DNA of 37,007 bases, taken from DASQHM01 sp035632095. Its GTDB lineage: Bacteria; Pseudomonadota; Alphaproteobacteria; Ferrovibrionales; Ferrovibrionaceae. The stretch is from NCBI GenBank assembly GCA_035632095.1, contig DASQHM010000003.1:1-37007 (forward strand), given 5' to 3'. Under the pieces are notes generated by a model that was not told the origin of the DNA, ran no database searches, and saw nothing but the letters and a program-made list of their open reading frames with translations. Below are positions 1-6,411 of the stretch, one piece after another (positions within the stretch are counted from its first letter, which is position 1; each line of letters starts with the position of its first letter). A program made the position numbers and the translations under genes.

Positions 1-260
1 AGTACCGGATTGTGCCAAGGCAGAACCACGACGGCGGTTCCAAGCCGCATGCGGCTGGTTCGCCCGGCGAGATAGCTCAGCAGGTTGAGCGACGCCGAAA
101 CCTGCCCGACGCCGGTGAAGTGGTGCTCCACCAGAAACACGCTGTCATAGCCGAGTTCCTCGGCGAGCAGCACATAGTCGATGAACTGGTGGTATCCCTG
201 GCTGTCGCCCACCGGCCCGCCGCCGCTGGATTTCGCGCCTCCGAACAAACCGAACCGCAT
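1..260 (-). CDS. Luciferase-like (LLM class) flavin-dependent oxidoreductase, N-terminal fragment
   Basis: The frame opens at an ATG (258-260 on the complement) and runs without a stop to the window edge, so only about 86 N-terminal residues are present. The product begins MRFGLFGG and then reads AEELGYDSVFLVEHHF, followed by a strand with TSRMRLGTAVVVLPWHNP. Start motif, EHHF and the LGT...HNP strand are hallmarks of the bacterial luciferase-like TIM-barrel monooxygenases, which use reduced flavin and oxygen. A second member of the family lies at 31689-32927 and shares the MRFG start and the VEHHF motif. The gene follows the pseudo-receiver run on the same strand after 97 bases, so co-transcription is possible but not shown. 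Substrate unknown. Confidence 0.85.
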   Translation of the reverse strand, partial: MRFGLFGGAKSSGGGPVGDSQGYHQFIDYVLLAEELGYDSVFLVEHHFTGVGQVSASLNLLSYLAGRTSRMRLGTAVVVLPWHNPV

Positions 261-357
261 GACGATCTCCGCCCTCTGTTGCCTCGGCGCAACAGGTGTG
301 TGACAGCGAAGAATAGCGGAGTTATCGGCTTCGGCCCAGGGGGCTTCCGGAACGGCT

Positions 358-1707
358 CTAGTTTTCGGGTTGGCGGCGCGCCTTCGAAAACGCATCGGGC
401 GCCAAAGCGCCGAAACCGCGCAACGTGCGCTGGAGAACCTGACGGCCCGCGCGGAGCGCTCCAGCCGCCAGTCCCGGAAGGTTGCCCTTCAAATGCACCG
501 CCTGGGCGAACGGCGACAGCGCGCCGATATTGACGCGACCGCGAGATTCGGAGCCATCCGCGCCGGCGCTCCCGCCGCGGGTCGCCGCCGCGGCGATCAT
601 CAAGCGCTCCACCGTGTTGCGGAGTTCGCGGATGTTTCCCGGCCAGGGGGCATCCGCCCAGGCCGTGAGCGTCGCGGCGTCGATTTCCAGCTCGGGCAAT
701 CGTGCCGTTTCGGAAATCCGCTTCACGAAATGCCGGACAAGCAGCGGAATATCGTCGCGCCGTTCGGCCAAAGCAGGCACGCGGATGCAATTCGACTGCA
801 GGCGGTGATAGAGATCCTCGCGGAAAGCGCCCGTCCTGGTTTGCGCGGCCAGGTCCCGGGTGGTCGCCGCGATCACCCGAACATCGGCGGGAATGCCGAT
901 ATGGCCCTTGGCCCGCTCGAAAGTGCCGTTCAGCAGATACAGCAGAAGCTTGCGTTGGCAGTCGTCCGGCAAGGTCTCGACCGCGTCGACAAACAGCGTC
1001 CCGCCCTCCGCCTGTTCCACCGAACCCAAGATCGCTCCAGCCCAATTGTCGCGGTCGTCCGTTGCATCCACGCCGAAGAGCTTTTCCTCGACGTGATCGG
1101 CCGAAAGGGCAGCGCAGTTGACGATGACGAAGGGTTCGTTCGAACGGCGAGATCCCTGGTGAACGATGCGAGCGGCCAGCTCTTTTCCCGTGCCCATGGC
1201 GCCGGCGATGAGCAGGGCCTGATCCGAATTCGCGGCGCGCGAGATGGCATCCCTAAGTCGCGCGGTCGCTTCGCACGAGCCAACCAGCTCGATCTGCTGC
1301 TCACGCGCCGCCGATTCTGCGGCAGCGCGCCGCTTCCGCGCCTGCTCGATCGCGTGGCCCGCAATGCGCAGGAGATCGACCGATTCCCACGGCCGTTCGA
1401 CGACGGCGCTGGCGCCCATCGCCGCCGCCCTCCGGCCGAGTTCGCTGGTCTGGCCGATTCCAATGACGAGAACCGGTATCGGATACGGCTCGGCATTGAG
1501 CCGGGCGAGGGTGCCAAGGCAATTCTCTCCCGCTTCGTTCGTTTGTCCGGAAAGGAGGACCAGGTTCGGCCGCCGCCGCCACATCGCCCGTCGGGCCGAT
1601 ACGCCGTCGCCGGCTGTCGCACACTCGTAACCGCCGGCAACGAGGATATCCACCAGAAGATCGCGCATCTCGGCTCGCTCGTGAATGATCATTACGTTGT
1701 TTTTCAT
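358..1707 (-). CDS. Pseudo-receiver fused to degenerate sigma54-activator-like AAA+ domain (NtrC/NtrX-like)
   Basis: 449 residues. Residues 1-120 have the CheY-like alternation of strands and helices, but the acceptor Asp is Ser53 (NLVLLSG), the N-terminal acidic pair is IHER, and the Lys-Pro-Phe motif is ERPW (104-107). Residues 140-375 form an AAA+ domain resembling sigma54 activators: Walker A GAMGTGKE (169-176), an FREDLYHRL arginine-finger region (295-303) and the sensor-2 motif WPGNIRELRN (355-364). The GAFTGA loop that contacts sigma54 is absent (DRDNWAGA at the equivalent place), and Walker B is FVDAV instead of the usual FLDEI, so the catalytic Glu is Ala242. The last 70 residues show no recognisable Fis-type HTH. 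Classical activation of sigma54 promoters therefore looks unlikely. A scaffold, antagonist or sigma70-type role is inference. It is the last gene of the pseudo-receiver run, 47 bases after its neighbour. Confidence 0.85.
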   Translation of the reverse strand: MKNNVMIIHERAEMRDLLVDILVAGGYECATAGDGVSARRAMWRRRPNLVLLSGQTNEAGENCLGTLARLNAEPYPIPVLVIGIGQTSELGRRAAAMGASAVVERPWESVDLLRIAGHAIEQARKRRAAAESAAREQQIELVGSCEATARLRDAISRAANSDQALLIAGAMGTGKELAARIVHQGSRRSNEPFVIVNCAALSADHVEEKLFGVDATDDRDNWAGAILGSVEQAEGGTLFVDAVETLPDDCQRKLLLYLLNGTFERAKGHIGIPADVRVIAATTRDLAAQTRTGAFREDLYHRLQSNCIRVPALAERRDDIPLLVRHFVKRISETARLPELEIDAATLTAWADAPWPGNIRELRNTVERLMIAAAATRGGSAGADGSESRGRVNIGALSPFAQAVHLKGNLPGLAAGALRAGRQVLQRTLRGFGALAPDAFSKARRQPEN

Positions 1708-1754
1708 GACACGACTCTCGCGAAGCTATCCGCTGGGACACTGTCGGCGTCTTG

Positions 1755-2117
1755 CTACGCCGCGTGAGCCTTTTCGCCACCGGCTTCGCCTTGCCATTGG
1801 GCGTCGGCCACCGCGTCTTTGACGATGTGAACCATTGCACGGCGGCCGGCGTCGTCGCGGCGGGGCACGCCGGTCACGACCACCGGAATGGGGTAATGGC
1901 CCGCGGTCAATCGCTTCAAGATGCAGAGTGACTCACACGTCGCGTCATTGAGCCGACCGGCGAGCAACACGAGGTTCGGCCGGTCGTCGGCGATCTCGCG
2001 CATCGCGGTTGCACAGTCATCCGCGGTCCGGCACTTGCAGCCGCTCGCCGTAACGATCTCCGCCAATAGGTCACGAAATTCCGGCTGGTCGACGATCACA
2101 AGGACACAGGGCGTCAT
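1755..2117 (-). CDS. Stand-alone pseudo-receiver domain protein
   Basis: 120 residues with the layout of a single CheY-like domain: first strand VLVIV, helix RDLLAEIV, third strand NLVLLAG, fourth strand PIPVVVTGV. The phospho-acceptor position is Ala53, the acidic pair near the N-terminus is reduced to VDQ, and no Lys of the usual KPF motif is seen (the C-terminus reads KDAVADAQWQ). It cannot be phosphorylated in the classical way. The upstream gene overlaps it by four bases (ATGA at 2114-2117), so the two are translationally coupled. Residues such as ExRDLL, the Cys at position 29 and PNLVLL match its three neighbours closely, so these are local duplicates. The C-terminal third is the most diverged of the four. 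Function unknown. Confidence 0.8.
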   Translation of the reverse strand: MTPCVLVIVDQPEFRDLLAEIVTASGCKCRTADDCATAMREIADDRPNLVLLAGRLNDATCESLCILKRLTAGHYPIPVVVTGVPRRDDAGRRAMVHIVKDAVADAQWQGEAGGEKAHAA

Positions 2118-2671
2118 TGGGATTCCTTACGATAGTTGGTCATTCGCTCGGGCACAGGACGAAGCCAGCCTTGCAGGCGAGATACAATCGACTGCAAGGT
2201 TTCGCGGATCGGTGGAGACGCGCGCTTGTCCGTGGTGCATGCAAACTTCGTTGGCGCCGTGGAAGTTGCGTCCTCAGGACTCATCGACGCACTGCGGCGC
2301 TCTGTTTGCCGCGCCGCAGCCCTGACCGCATGAAGCAAATCGCCCGGGTCCCACGGCTGCTCGATGACGGCGAAGGCGCCGCGCAGCAGGGCGCGCTTGG
2401 CCACGTCCCCATTCCAGGGAACACAGATGACGATGACGGCGACACCGAACGCTTCGCCCGAGAGCCGCGTCACCAGCGCCAGGGAATCCTCCGCCTCCGA
2501 TGCAAGCCGGCCGCTCAGCAGGACGACGCTCGGTGTCTTCCTGGCGATCTCTCGCTTGGCGGCGGCCAGATCGGCCGCCATCCTGCAGTCGTATCCGGCC
2601 CCTTCCAGGACATCGGCCAGGAAATACCGCGCGTCGATCGACGAATGCGCGACGAGAACGTCTTTGGACAT
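2114..2671 (-). CDS. Pseudo-receiver domain protein with polar C-terminal tail
   Basis: 185 residues. The ATG at 2671 is chosen because it is preceded by GGGAG at a proper distance and because the pseudo-receiver starts there (MSKDVLV). An in-frame extension further upstream would run through the neighbouring RlpA-fusion gene. Residues 1-120 match CheY-like domains but carry Ser53 in place of Asp (SVVLLSG), AHSS in place of the acidic pair, and EQPW (104-107) in place of the KPF motif. Residues 121-185 are a polar, Ser/Thr/Arg-rich tail with a short amphipathic stretch (IRETLQSIVSRLQGWL). No output domain is recognised. It lies 17 bases after the RlpA fusion and overlaps the next gene by ATGA. 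Likely a phosphorylation-independent interaction module, by inference. Confidence 0.8.
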   Translation of the reverse strand: MSKDVLVAHSSIDARYFLADVLEGAGYDCRMAADLAAAKREIARKTPSVVLLSGRLASEAEDSLALVTRLSGEAFGVAVIVICVPWNGDVAKRALLRGAFAVIEQPWDPGDLLHAVRAAARQTERRSASMSPEDATSTAPTKFACTTDKRASPPIRETLQSIVSRLQGWLRPVPERMTNYRKESQ

Positions 2672-2688
2672 GGGTGTACTCCCGGCCT

Positions 2689-3561
2689 CTAAAGGATTTC
2701 GATCTTGACGCGCGCGAGCCCGGCCCGGGTCATCCCAAGGTCGCGGGCGGCCCGCCAAGAGAGATCGATGAAGCGGTGACGGACATAGGGCCCGCGGTCG
2801 GTGACGGTCACGATCACTGATCGGCCGCTGCCGAGATGGGTCACACGAATTCGCGTGCCCAGCGGCAAGGTGCGATGTGCGGCCGTCAAAAGGTTCGGGT
2901 CGAAGATCACGCCATTCGCCATCGGCCGGCCGGCATGCTCGTTGCCATACCAAGAGGCGAGTCCAACCTGAGCCGCGCGCTCCAGGCCGGCCGGACGCAG
3001 CACCTCGACCTGGCCGTCTTGCGCAACCGCCGCCGTCGACCACAAGCCGGCGCCGACGCAAATCGATAGCGCGAGAACCGCCAGCCGCGCAGTGTTCAGA
3101 AGTCGGGTGGCAGGCCGATGGCCCTTGGTGTAATCGACTCGGTCGCCCGTCTTCGGCTGGGCAGCCGGCACCATGCGGAGGATTGTGACCGGATCCCAAA
3201 GCTGTTCGATCACGCCGATTGCGCCCCGCGCCACGGCCTGGATAGCGATGTCGCTATGCCGGGTCACGTTCGTCAGGATGACGGGGATGGCTCCGGCGCT
3301 GCGCGTAAAGCGATCCAGGATAGCGAGAACCTCGCCGCAACGGTCGCTCGTATGCCCCGACAGAAACACCAGGGAAGGCATTCGCATGAGCATCTGGCGC
3401 AGCGCGGAAGTGTGGTCATGCGCAATCGCGCAGCTATGCCCGCCGGCCTCAAGCACCTCGATCAGAAAATCGCGCCTTTCACCCGGACGATCGATGACGA
3501 GAATCGCCCGCGGAGTACCGACTGCGCTCTGCCTGCTAGGGTGAGAAGCCAATTCGGTCAT
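2689..3561 (-). CDS. Pseudo-receiver / transmembrane / RlpA-like double-psi beta-barrel fusion
   Basis: 290 residues in one uninterrupted frame, preceded by GGGGAG eight bases before the ATG. Residues 18-135 are a CheY-like domain with Ser68 at the phospho-acceptor position (SLVFLSG) and EQLW (119-122) in place of KPF. Residues 158-177 are hydrophobic and end in AVA at 178-180, as in a signal peptide or signal anchor. Residues 199-289 are an RlpA-type double-psi barrel with GLASWYG, ANGVIFD, LTAAHRTLPLG and VTDRGPYV. His229 and Asp255 align with the conserved His and Asp of RlpA lytic transglycosylases, and no SPOR domain follows. The expected topology is a cytoplasmic pseudo-receiver with a periplasmic wall-acting domain. 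Whether it cuts peptidoglycan is inference from the family. I know of no described protein with this domain order. Confidence 0.88.
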   Translation of the reverse strand: MTELASHPSRQSAVGTPRAILVIDRPGERRDFLIEVLEAGGHSCAIAHDHTSALRQMLMRMPSLVFLSGHTSDRCGEVLAILDRFTRSAGAIPVILTNVTRHSDIAIQAVARGAIGVIEQLWDPVTILRMVPAAQPKTGDRVDYTKGHRPATRLLNTARLAVLALSICVGAGLWSTAAVAQDGQVEVLRPAGLERAAQVGLASWYGNEHAGRPMANGVIFDPNLLTAAHRTLPLGTRIRVTHLGSGRSVIVTVTDRGPYVRHRFIDLSWRAARDLGMTRAGLARVKIEIL

Positions 3562-3574
3562 CGAATCGCTCCCC

Positions 3575-3748
3575 TCACGCTATAGGATGTCGACGCGCAT
3601 TGAGGATGGCGTCCGATGGAGCATGCTTCCGCGAGGAATGCCGGTCGCTGCGCCCGGACAACAATTTGCTTGCCAAAAGGGCGCCGCCAAAAGCGATGCC
3701 GCCCAGGGCCTTGATCAGATCTCGACGATGCATGTCGTGGGTGCGCAT
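3575..3748 (-). CDS. Small protein with Tat-like twin-arginine hydrophobic N-terminus
   Basis: 57 residues. It begins MRTHDMHRRDLIKALGG, a twin-arginine motif (RRDLIK, residues 8-13) followed by a Gly/Ala/Leu-rich hydrophobic segment (about 14-30) and then a basic, Ser/His-rich tail. A CGGGAG ribosome site sits a few bases before the ATG, and the stop lies 13 bases before the start of the RlpA fusion. No clear AxA cleavage site is visible, so it may remain an anchored peptide. The tail after the membrane segment is too short for a globular enzyme. The gene is supported by start site, spacing and strand context rather than by homology. Met6 is an alternative start. Function unknown. Confidence 0.55.
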   Translation of the reverse strand: MRTHDMHRRDLIKALGGIAFGGALLASKLLSGRSDRHSSRKHAPSDAILNARRHPIA

Positions 3749-3836
3749 GGACTAACTCCCGAAGGATCTCCTGTCTCTTCTCCATGATCCTTGCTCGTTG
3801 GGTATTCTTGGTGGTGCCGGATTCGGCAAAGGACGA

Positions 3837-4007
3837 TCAGGCTCGAATGTCGCGTTCGATGAGCCTCGGCTCGCGGCGCCTCGCGGCGGCGTTGGCAACG
3901 TAGTTGCGCCGCATTCGACGAATGGCTTTGACGGCCAGCCGGGCAACCAAGAAAAGTGCGATTGCGCCGACCAGCACCGCATACCGAACCATCAGGGCAT
4001 AAAACAT
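3837..4007 (-). CDS. Small single-pass membrane protein with basic tail
   Basis: 56 residues starting at an ATG eight bases after a GGGAGG ribosome site. Residues 5-24 (LMVRYAVLVGAIALFLVARL) form one hydrophobic segment. The remaining 30 residues are strongly basic (IRRMRRN, ARRREPR), which by the positive-inside rule places the tail in the cytoplasm. It lies 27 bases after the preceding small membrane-protein gene and 88 bases before the Tat-like one, all on the same strand. The family is not recognised. Similar size and charge are seen in small membrane regulators, but that is only an analogy. Confidence 0.6.
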   Translation of the reverse strand: MFYALMVRYAVLVGAIALFLVARLAVKAIRRMRRNYVANAAARRREPRLIERDIRA

Positions 4008-4034
4008 GGCGGCCTCCCGGGTACTGAACGGCCG

Positions 4035-4235
4035 CTAGCGATGCGGATTGGGGGACAGCACTGCCTGTCGGCCCCGGCCGGAAGGCACGGTATCCAGCCG
4101 CAATAAGGCTCCGGTTTCGCGCGCGCCGTTCCGCGCATCGCTTTGGCGCACGATCGGCGCCGCCGCCATCAGTGCGAATAGCGCCACGACTATGGCGGCC
4201 AGCAGCAGGTCAGGAAGCAGCGAATAGATCCACAT
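4035..4235 (-). CDS. Small single-pass membrane protein, first gene of the minus-strand run
   Basis: 66 residues. The ATG at 4235 (MWIYSLLPD) is preferred over an in-frame ATG 12 codons upstream because GGGAGGATGTC precedes it directly. Residues 6-28 (LLPDLLLAAIVVALFALMAA) are a clear membrane segment. The rest is polar, basic and proline-containing, with no recognisable domain. It is the gene nearest the divergent spacer shared with kdp, so its promoter should lie in 4236-4475. Function unknown. Position suggests it is expressed with the pseudo-receiver genes downstream. Confidence 0.6.
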   Translation of the reverse strand: MWIYSLLPDLLLAAIVVALFALMAAAPIVRQSDARNGARETGALLRLDTVPSGRGRQAVLSPNPHR

Positions 4236-4326
4236 GACATCCTCCCGGCAATAGCGGGTCGGCATGTACATAGGATCGGGCTGCGTAGAATTTCGATGGG
4301 AGTTTGCGGCCGGAAGAATAAAAGAC

Positions 4327-4340
4327 TTGATCTGGATCAG
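4327..4340. promoter_or_regulatory. FixK/FNR-type binding site in the divergent kdp / pseudo-receiver spacer
   Basis: The site reads TTGATCTGGATCAG. It differs from the FNR/FixK consensus TTGAT-N4-ATCAA only in the last base, and such sites mediate low-oxygen control in alphaproteobacteria. It lies in the 240-base spacer (4236-4475) between the 66-residue membrane protein and the 27-residue kdp leader gene. A candidate -10 box TATTCT at 4362-4367 would start transcription near 4374, placing the site centre about 41 bases upstream, the class II activator position, in the kdp direction. No equally good -10 box is seen the other way. Regulation by a CRP/FNR protein is inferred. Confidence 0.6.
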
Positions 4341-4361
4341 TTTTAGAGCCCCGAGACCCCC

Positions 4362-4367
4362 TATTCT
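4362..4367 (+). promoter_or_regulatory. Candidate -10 box for the kdp operon
   Basis: TATTCT lies 22 bases after the FixK/FNR-like site, the spacing expected for class II activation by CRP/FNR proteins, which often do not need a good -35 box. The rest of the spacer up to 4475 holds AT-rich stretches (ggcttttattccg near 4373-4385) but no other site I can name. No KdpE site could be identified because its motif in this group is not known to me. Confidence 0.35.
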
Positions 4368-4475
4368 TATGCGGCTTTTATTCCGCGATGGCTAATTCCG
4401 CATCGATCCTTTAGGGCCATCGCACCTATGTAACGGCCTCGCCCCGTTCGGGCGCCAGCCAATGCGAGGATTCCC

Positions 4476-4559
4476 ATGTTCGATGCGCTCATGATCGCCG
4501 CGGGCATCGTGTCGTTCGCGCTCTTTCTCGGCTATGTGACCCTCTGCACAAAAATGTGA
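4476..4559 (+). CDS. 27-residue single-pass membrane peptide leading the kdp operon
   Basis: The frame runs ATG to TGA over 27 codons, starting MFDALMIAAGIVSFALFLGY and ending TLCTKM. Nearly all of it is one membrane helix with a short polar C-terminus. GCGAGGA sits a few bases before the ATG, and kdpF starts eight bases after the stop, so it fits the operon exactly. Small one-helix peptides are known in Kdp systems (KdpF stabilises the complex). This one is a separate gene ahead of kdpF. A role as an extra small subunit or regulator of the pump is inference from position. Confidence 0.6.
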   Translation: MFDALMIAAGIVSFALFLGYVTLCTKM

Positions 4560-4567
4560 GGCCTGCC

Positions 4568-4657
4568 ATGCTGTTCGACTATCTGCTCGGCGGCGGCGTA
4601 TCGCTCGCCATCCTCGCCTACCTGGTCTTTGCGCTGGTACGCCCCGAGAAATTCTAA
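4568..4657 (+). CDS. kdpF: K+-transporting ATPase small subunit KdpF
   Basis: 29 residues, one membrane helix, ending LAYLVFALVRPEKF. This matches the KdpF pattern of a helix with GYLVYAL-like residues followed by a short charged end such as AEAF. KdpF is a lipid-like stabiliser of the KdpABC complex in the inner membrane. The gene sits directly before kdpA with nine bases between them, the usual order. Confidence 0.85.
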   Translation: MLFDYLLGGGVSLAILAYLVFALVRPEKF

Positions 4658-4666
4658 GGAGCTGTC

Positions 4667-6394
4667 ATGACTGCGAGCGGACTTCTGCAGATCGCCATCT
4701 ATTCGGCGATCATCGCAGCAATCGCCGTGCCGTTCGGCACGTATATGGCCCGGGTCTTTGCCGGCGAACGCACCTGGCTCACGCCGGTCTTGGCGCCGGT
4801 GGAGACTGTGTTCTATCGAATCTCGGGCGTCGACGAGAAACAGGAACAACATTGGCTGACCTATGCGGCCGCCGTGCTGCTGTTCAACCTGGTCTGCTTC
4901 GTCTCGCTCTACGCCTTGCTGCGCCTGCAGTTCTATCTGCCGTTCAATCCGCAAGGCATGGCCGGCATGACGCCGGACCTGGCGCTGAACACGGCGATCA
5001 GCTTCACCACCAACACCAACTGGCAGAACTACGGCGGCGAAGGCACCTTGGGCTACTTCGTCCAGATGGCGGGCCTCACCGTGCACAATTTCGTGTCGGC
5101 GGCCACCGGCATTGCCATCGCCATCGCCCTGATCCGCGGCTTCGTTCGCCGTTCGGCGCAGACCGTCGGCAATTTCTGGGTCGACATGACCCGCTGCACG
5201 CTTTACGTCCTGCTGCCGGTGTCCATCGTGATCGGCTTGTTCTTCGTGTGGCAGGGCATGCCGCAGAACCTGAGCGGCTATATCGACGCCACCACGCTGG
5301 AAGGCGGCAAGCAGACGCTGGCCCAGGGTCCGGTGGCCTCGCAGATCGTAATCAAGACCTTCGGCACCAACGGCGGCGGGTTCTTCAACGCCAATGCGGC
5401 GCACCCGTATGAAAATCCGACGCCGCTCACCAACCTGATCACCATGCTGATGGAGTTCGCCATCGGCGCCGGCCTCACCATGACTTTCGGCCGCATGGTC
5501 GGAAACCTGAAGCAGGGCTGGGCCCTGTTCGGCGCCATGGGCATCCTGTTCCTGGTAGGCGTGATGGTTTCATACACCGCCGAGAGCGCCGGCAATCCGG
5601 CCTTCACCTCGCTCGGCATCGACCAGGCGCCAAGCTTGACCCAAGCCGGCGGCAACATGGAGGGCAAGGAGGTGCGTTTTGGCATCGCCAATTCCTCGCT
5701 CTTCGAAACCACGACCACGGACACTTCGACCGGTGCCGTCAACTCCATGCATGACAGTTACACGCCGATCGGCGGCTTGGTGCCGATCGTCAACATGCAG
5801 CTCGGCGAGATCATTTATGGCGGCGTGGGCTGCGGCCTCTACGGCATGCTGCTATTTGCAATCCTGTCGGTGTTCATCGCCGGGCTGATGGTCGGCCGCA
5901 CGCCCGAATACCTCGGCAAGAAGATCGAGTCGCGCGAGGTCAAGATGGCCATGCTGGCGCTGCTCGCGGTGCCGCTTTCGGCGCTGGGGTTCGCCGCATT
6001 GGCCAGCGTGGCTCCGGCAGGTCTTGCTGGCATCGCCAACAACGGGCCGCACGGCTTCAGCGAGATCCTGTACGCATATGCCTCGCAAACCGCCAACAAC
6101 GGCAGCGCCTTCGCGGGCCTCTCGGGCAACACGCCCTTCTACAACCTGACCGGTGCTGCCGCCATGATGATCGGCCGCTTCGCCATCATCGTGCCCGTGC
6201 TCGCCATTGCCGGCTCGCTCGCCGCGAAGAAGCTGGTTCCCGCCTCGGCCGGCACGTTTCCGACCGACACCGGCCTCTTCGTGGCGCTGCTGATCGGCGT
6301 GATCATCATCACCGGCGGCTTGATCTACTTCCCGGCGGATGTGCTCGGACCCTTCGTCGAGCATCTGCAGATGCAAGCCGGCACGCTTTATTGA
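4667..6394 (+). CDS. kdpA: K+-transporting ATPase potassium-binding subunit KdpA
   Basis: 575 residues, slightly longer than the roughly 557 of E. coli KdpA. AAGGAG precedes the ATG. The protein has about ten hydrophobic segments and the repeated pore-loop motifs of the KdpA/Trk/Ktr superfamily: TNTNWQNYGGEG (115-126), GTNGGGFFNANAAHPYENP (233-251) and a later NNGSAF loop. KdpA forms the selectivity filter of the high-affinity ATP-driven potassium pump in the inner membrane. The stop is 17 bases before the kdpB ATG. No missing motif seen. Confidence 0.97.
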   Translation: MTASGLLQIAIYSAIIAAIAVPFGTYMARVFAGERTWLTPVLAPVETVFYRISGVDEKQEQHWLTYAAAVLLFNLVCFVSLYALLRLQFYLPFNPQGMAGMTPDLALNTAISFTTNTNWQNYGGEGTLGYFVQMAGLTVHNFVSAATGIAIAIALIRGFVRRSAQTVGNFWVDMTRCTLYVLLPVSIVIGLFFVWQGMPQNLSGYIDATTLEGGKQTLAQGPVASQIVIKTFGTNGGGFFNANAAHPYENPTPLTNLITMLMEFAIGAGLTMTFGRMVGNLKQGWALFGAMGILFLVGVMVSYTAESAGNPAFTSLGIDQAPSLTQAGGNMEGKEVRFGIANSSLFETTTTDTSTGAVNSMHDSYTPIGGLVPIVNMQLGEIIYGGVGCGLYGMLLFAILSVFIAGLMVGRTPEYLGKKIESREVKMAMLALLAVPLSALGFAALASVAPAGLAGIANNGPHGFSEILYAYASQTANNGSAFAGLSGNTPFYNLTGAAAMMIGRFAIIVPVLAIAGSLAAKKLVPASAGTFPTDTGLFVALLIGVIIITGGLIYFPADVLGPFVEHLQMQAGTLY

Positions 6395-6411
6395 GGATTG
6401 AGGACACCACC

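Noticed and set aside
358..560. Possible frameshift hiding a Fis-type HTH at the end of the AAA+ gene
   Set aside because: I read the other two frames of the same strand here and found no HTH-like segment, so the short odd C-terminus is taken as real.
370..1767. Long open frame on the plus strand opposite the AAA+ gene
   Set aside because: It mirrors the minus-strand gene, has no ribosome site and gives an Arg/Ala-rich product with no motif, a common artefact in GC-rich DNA.
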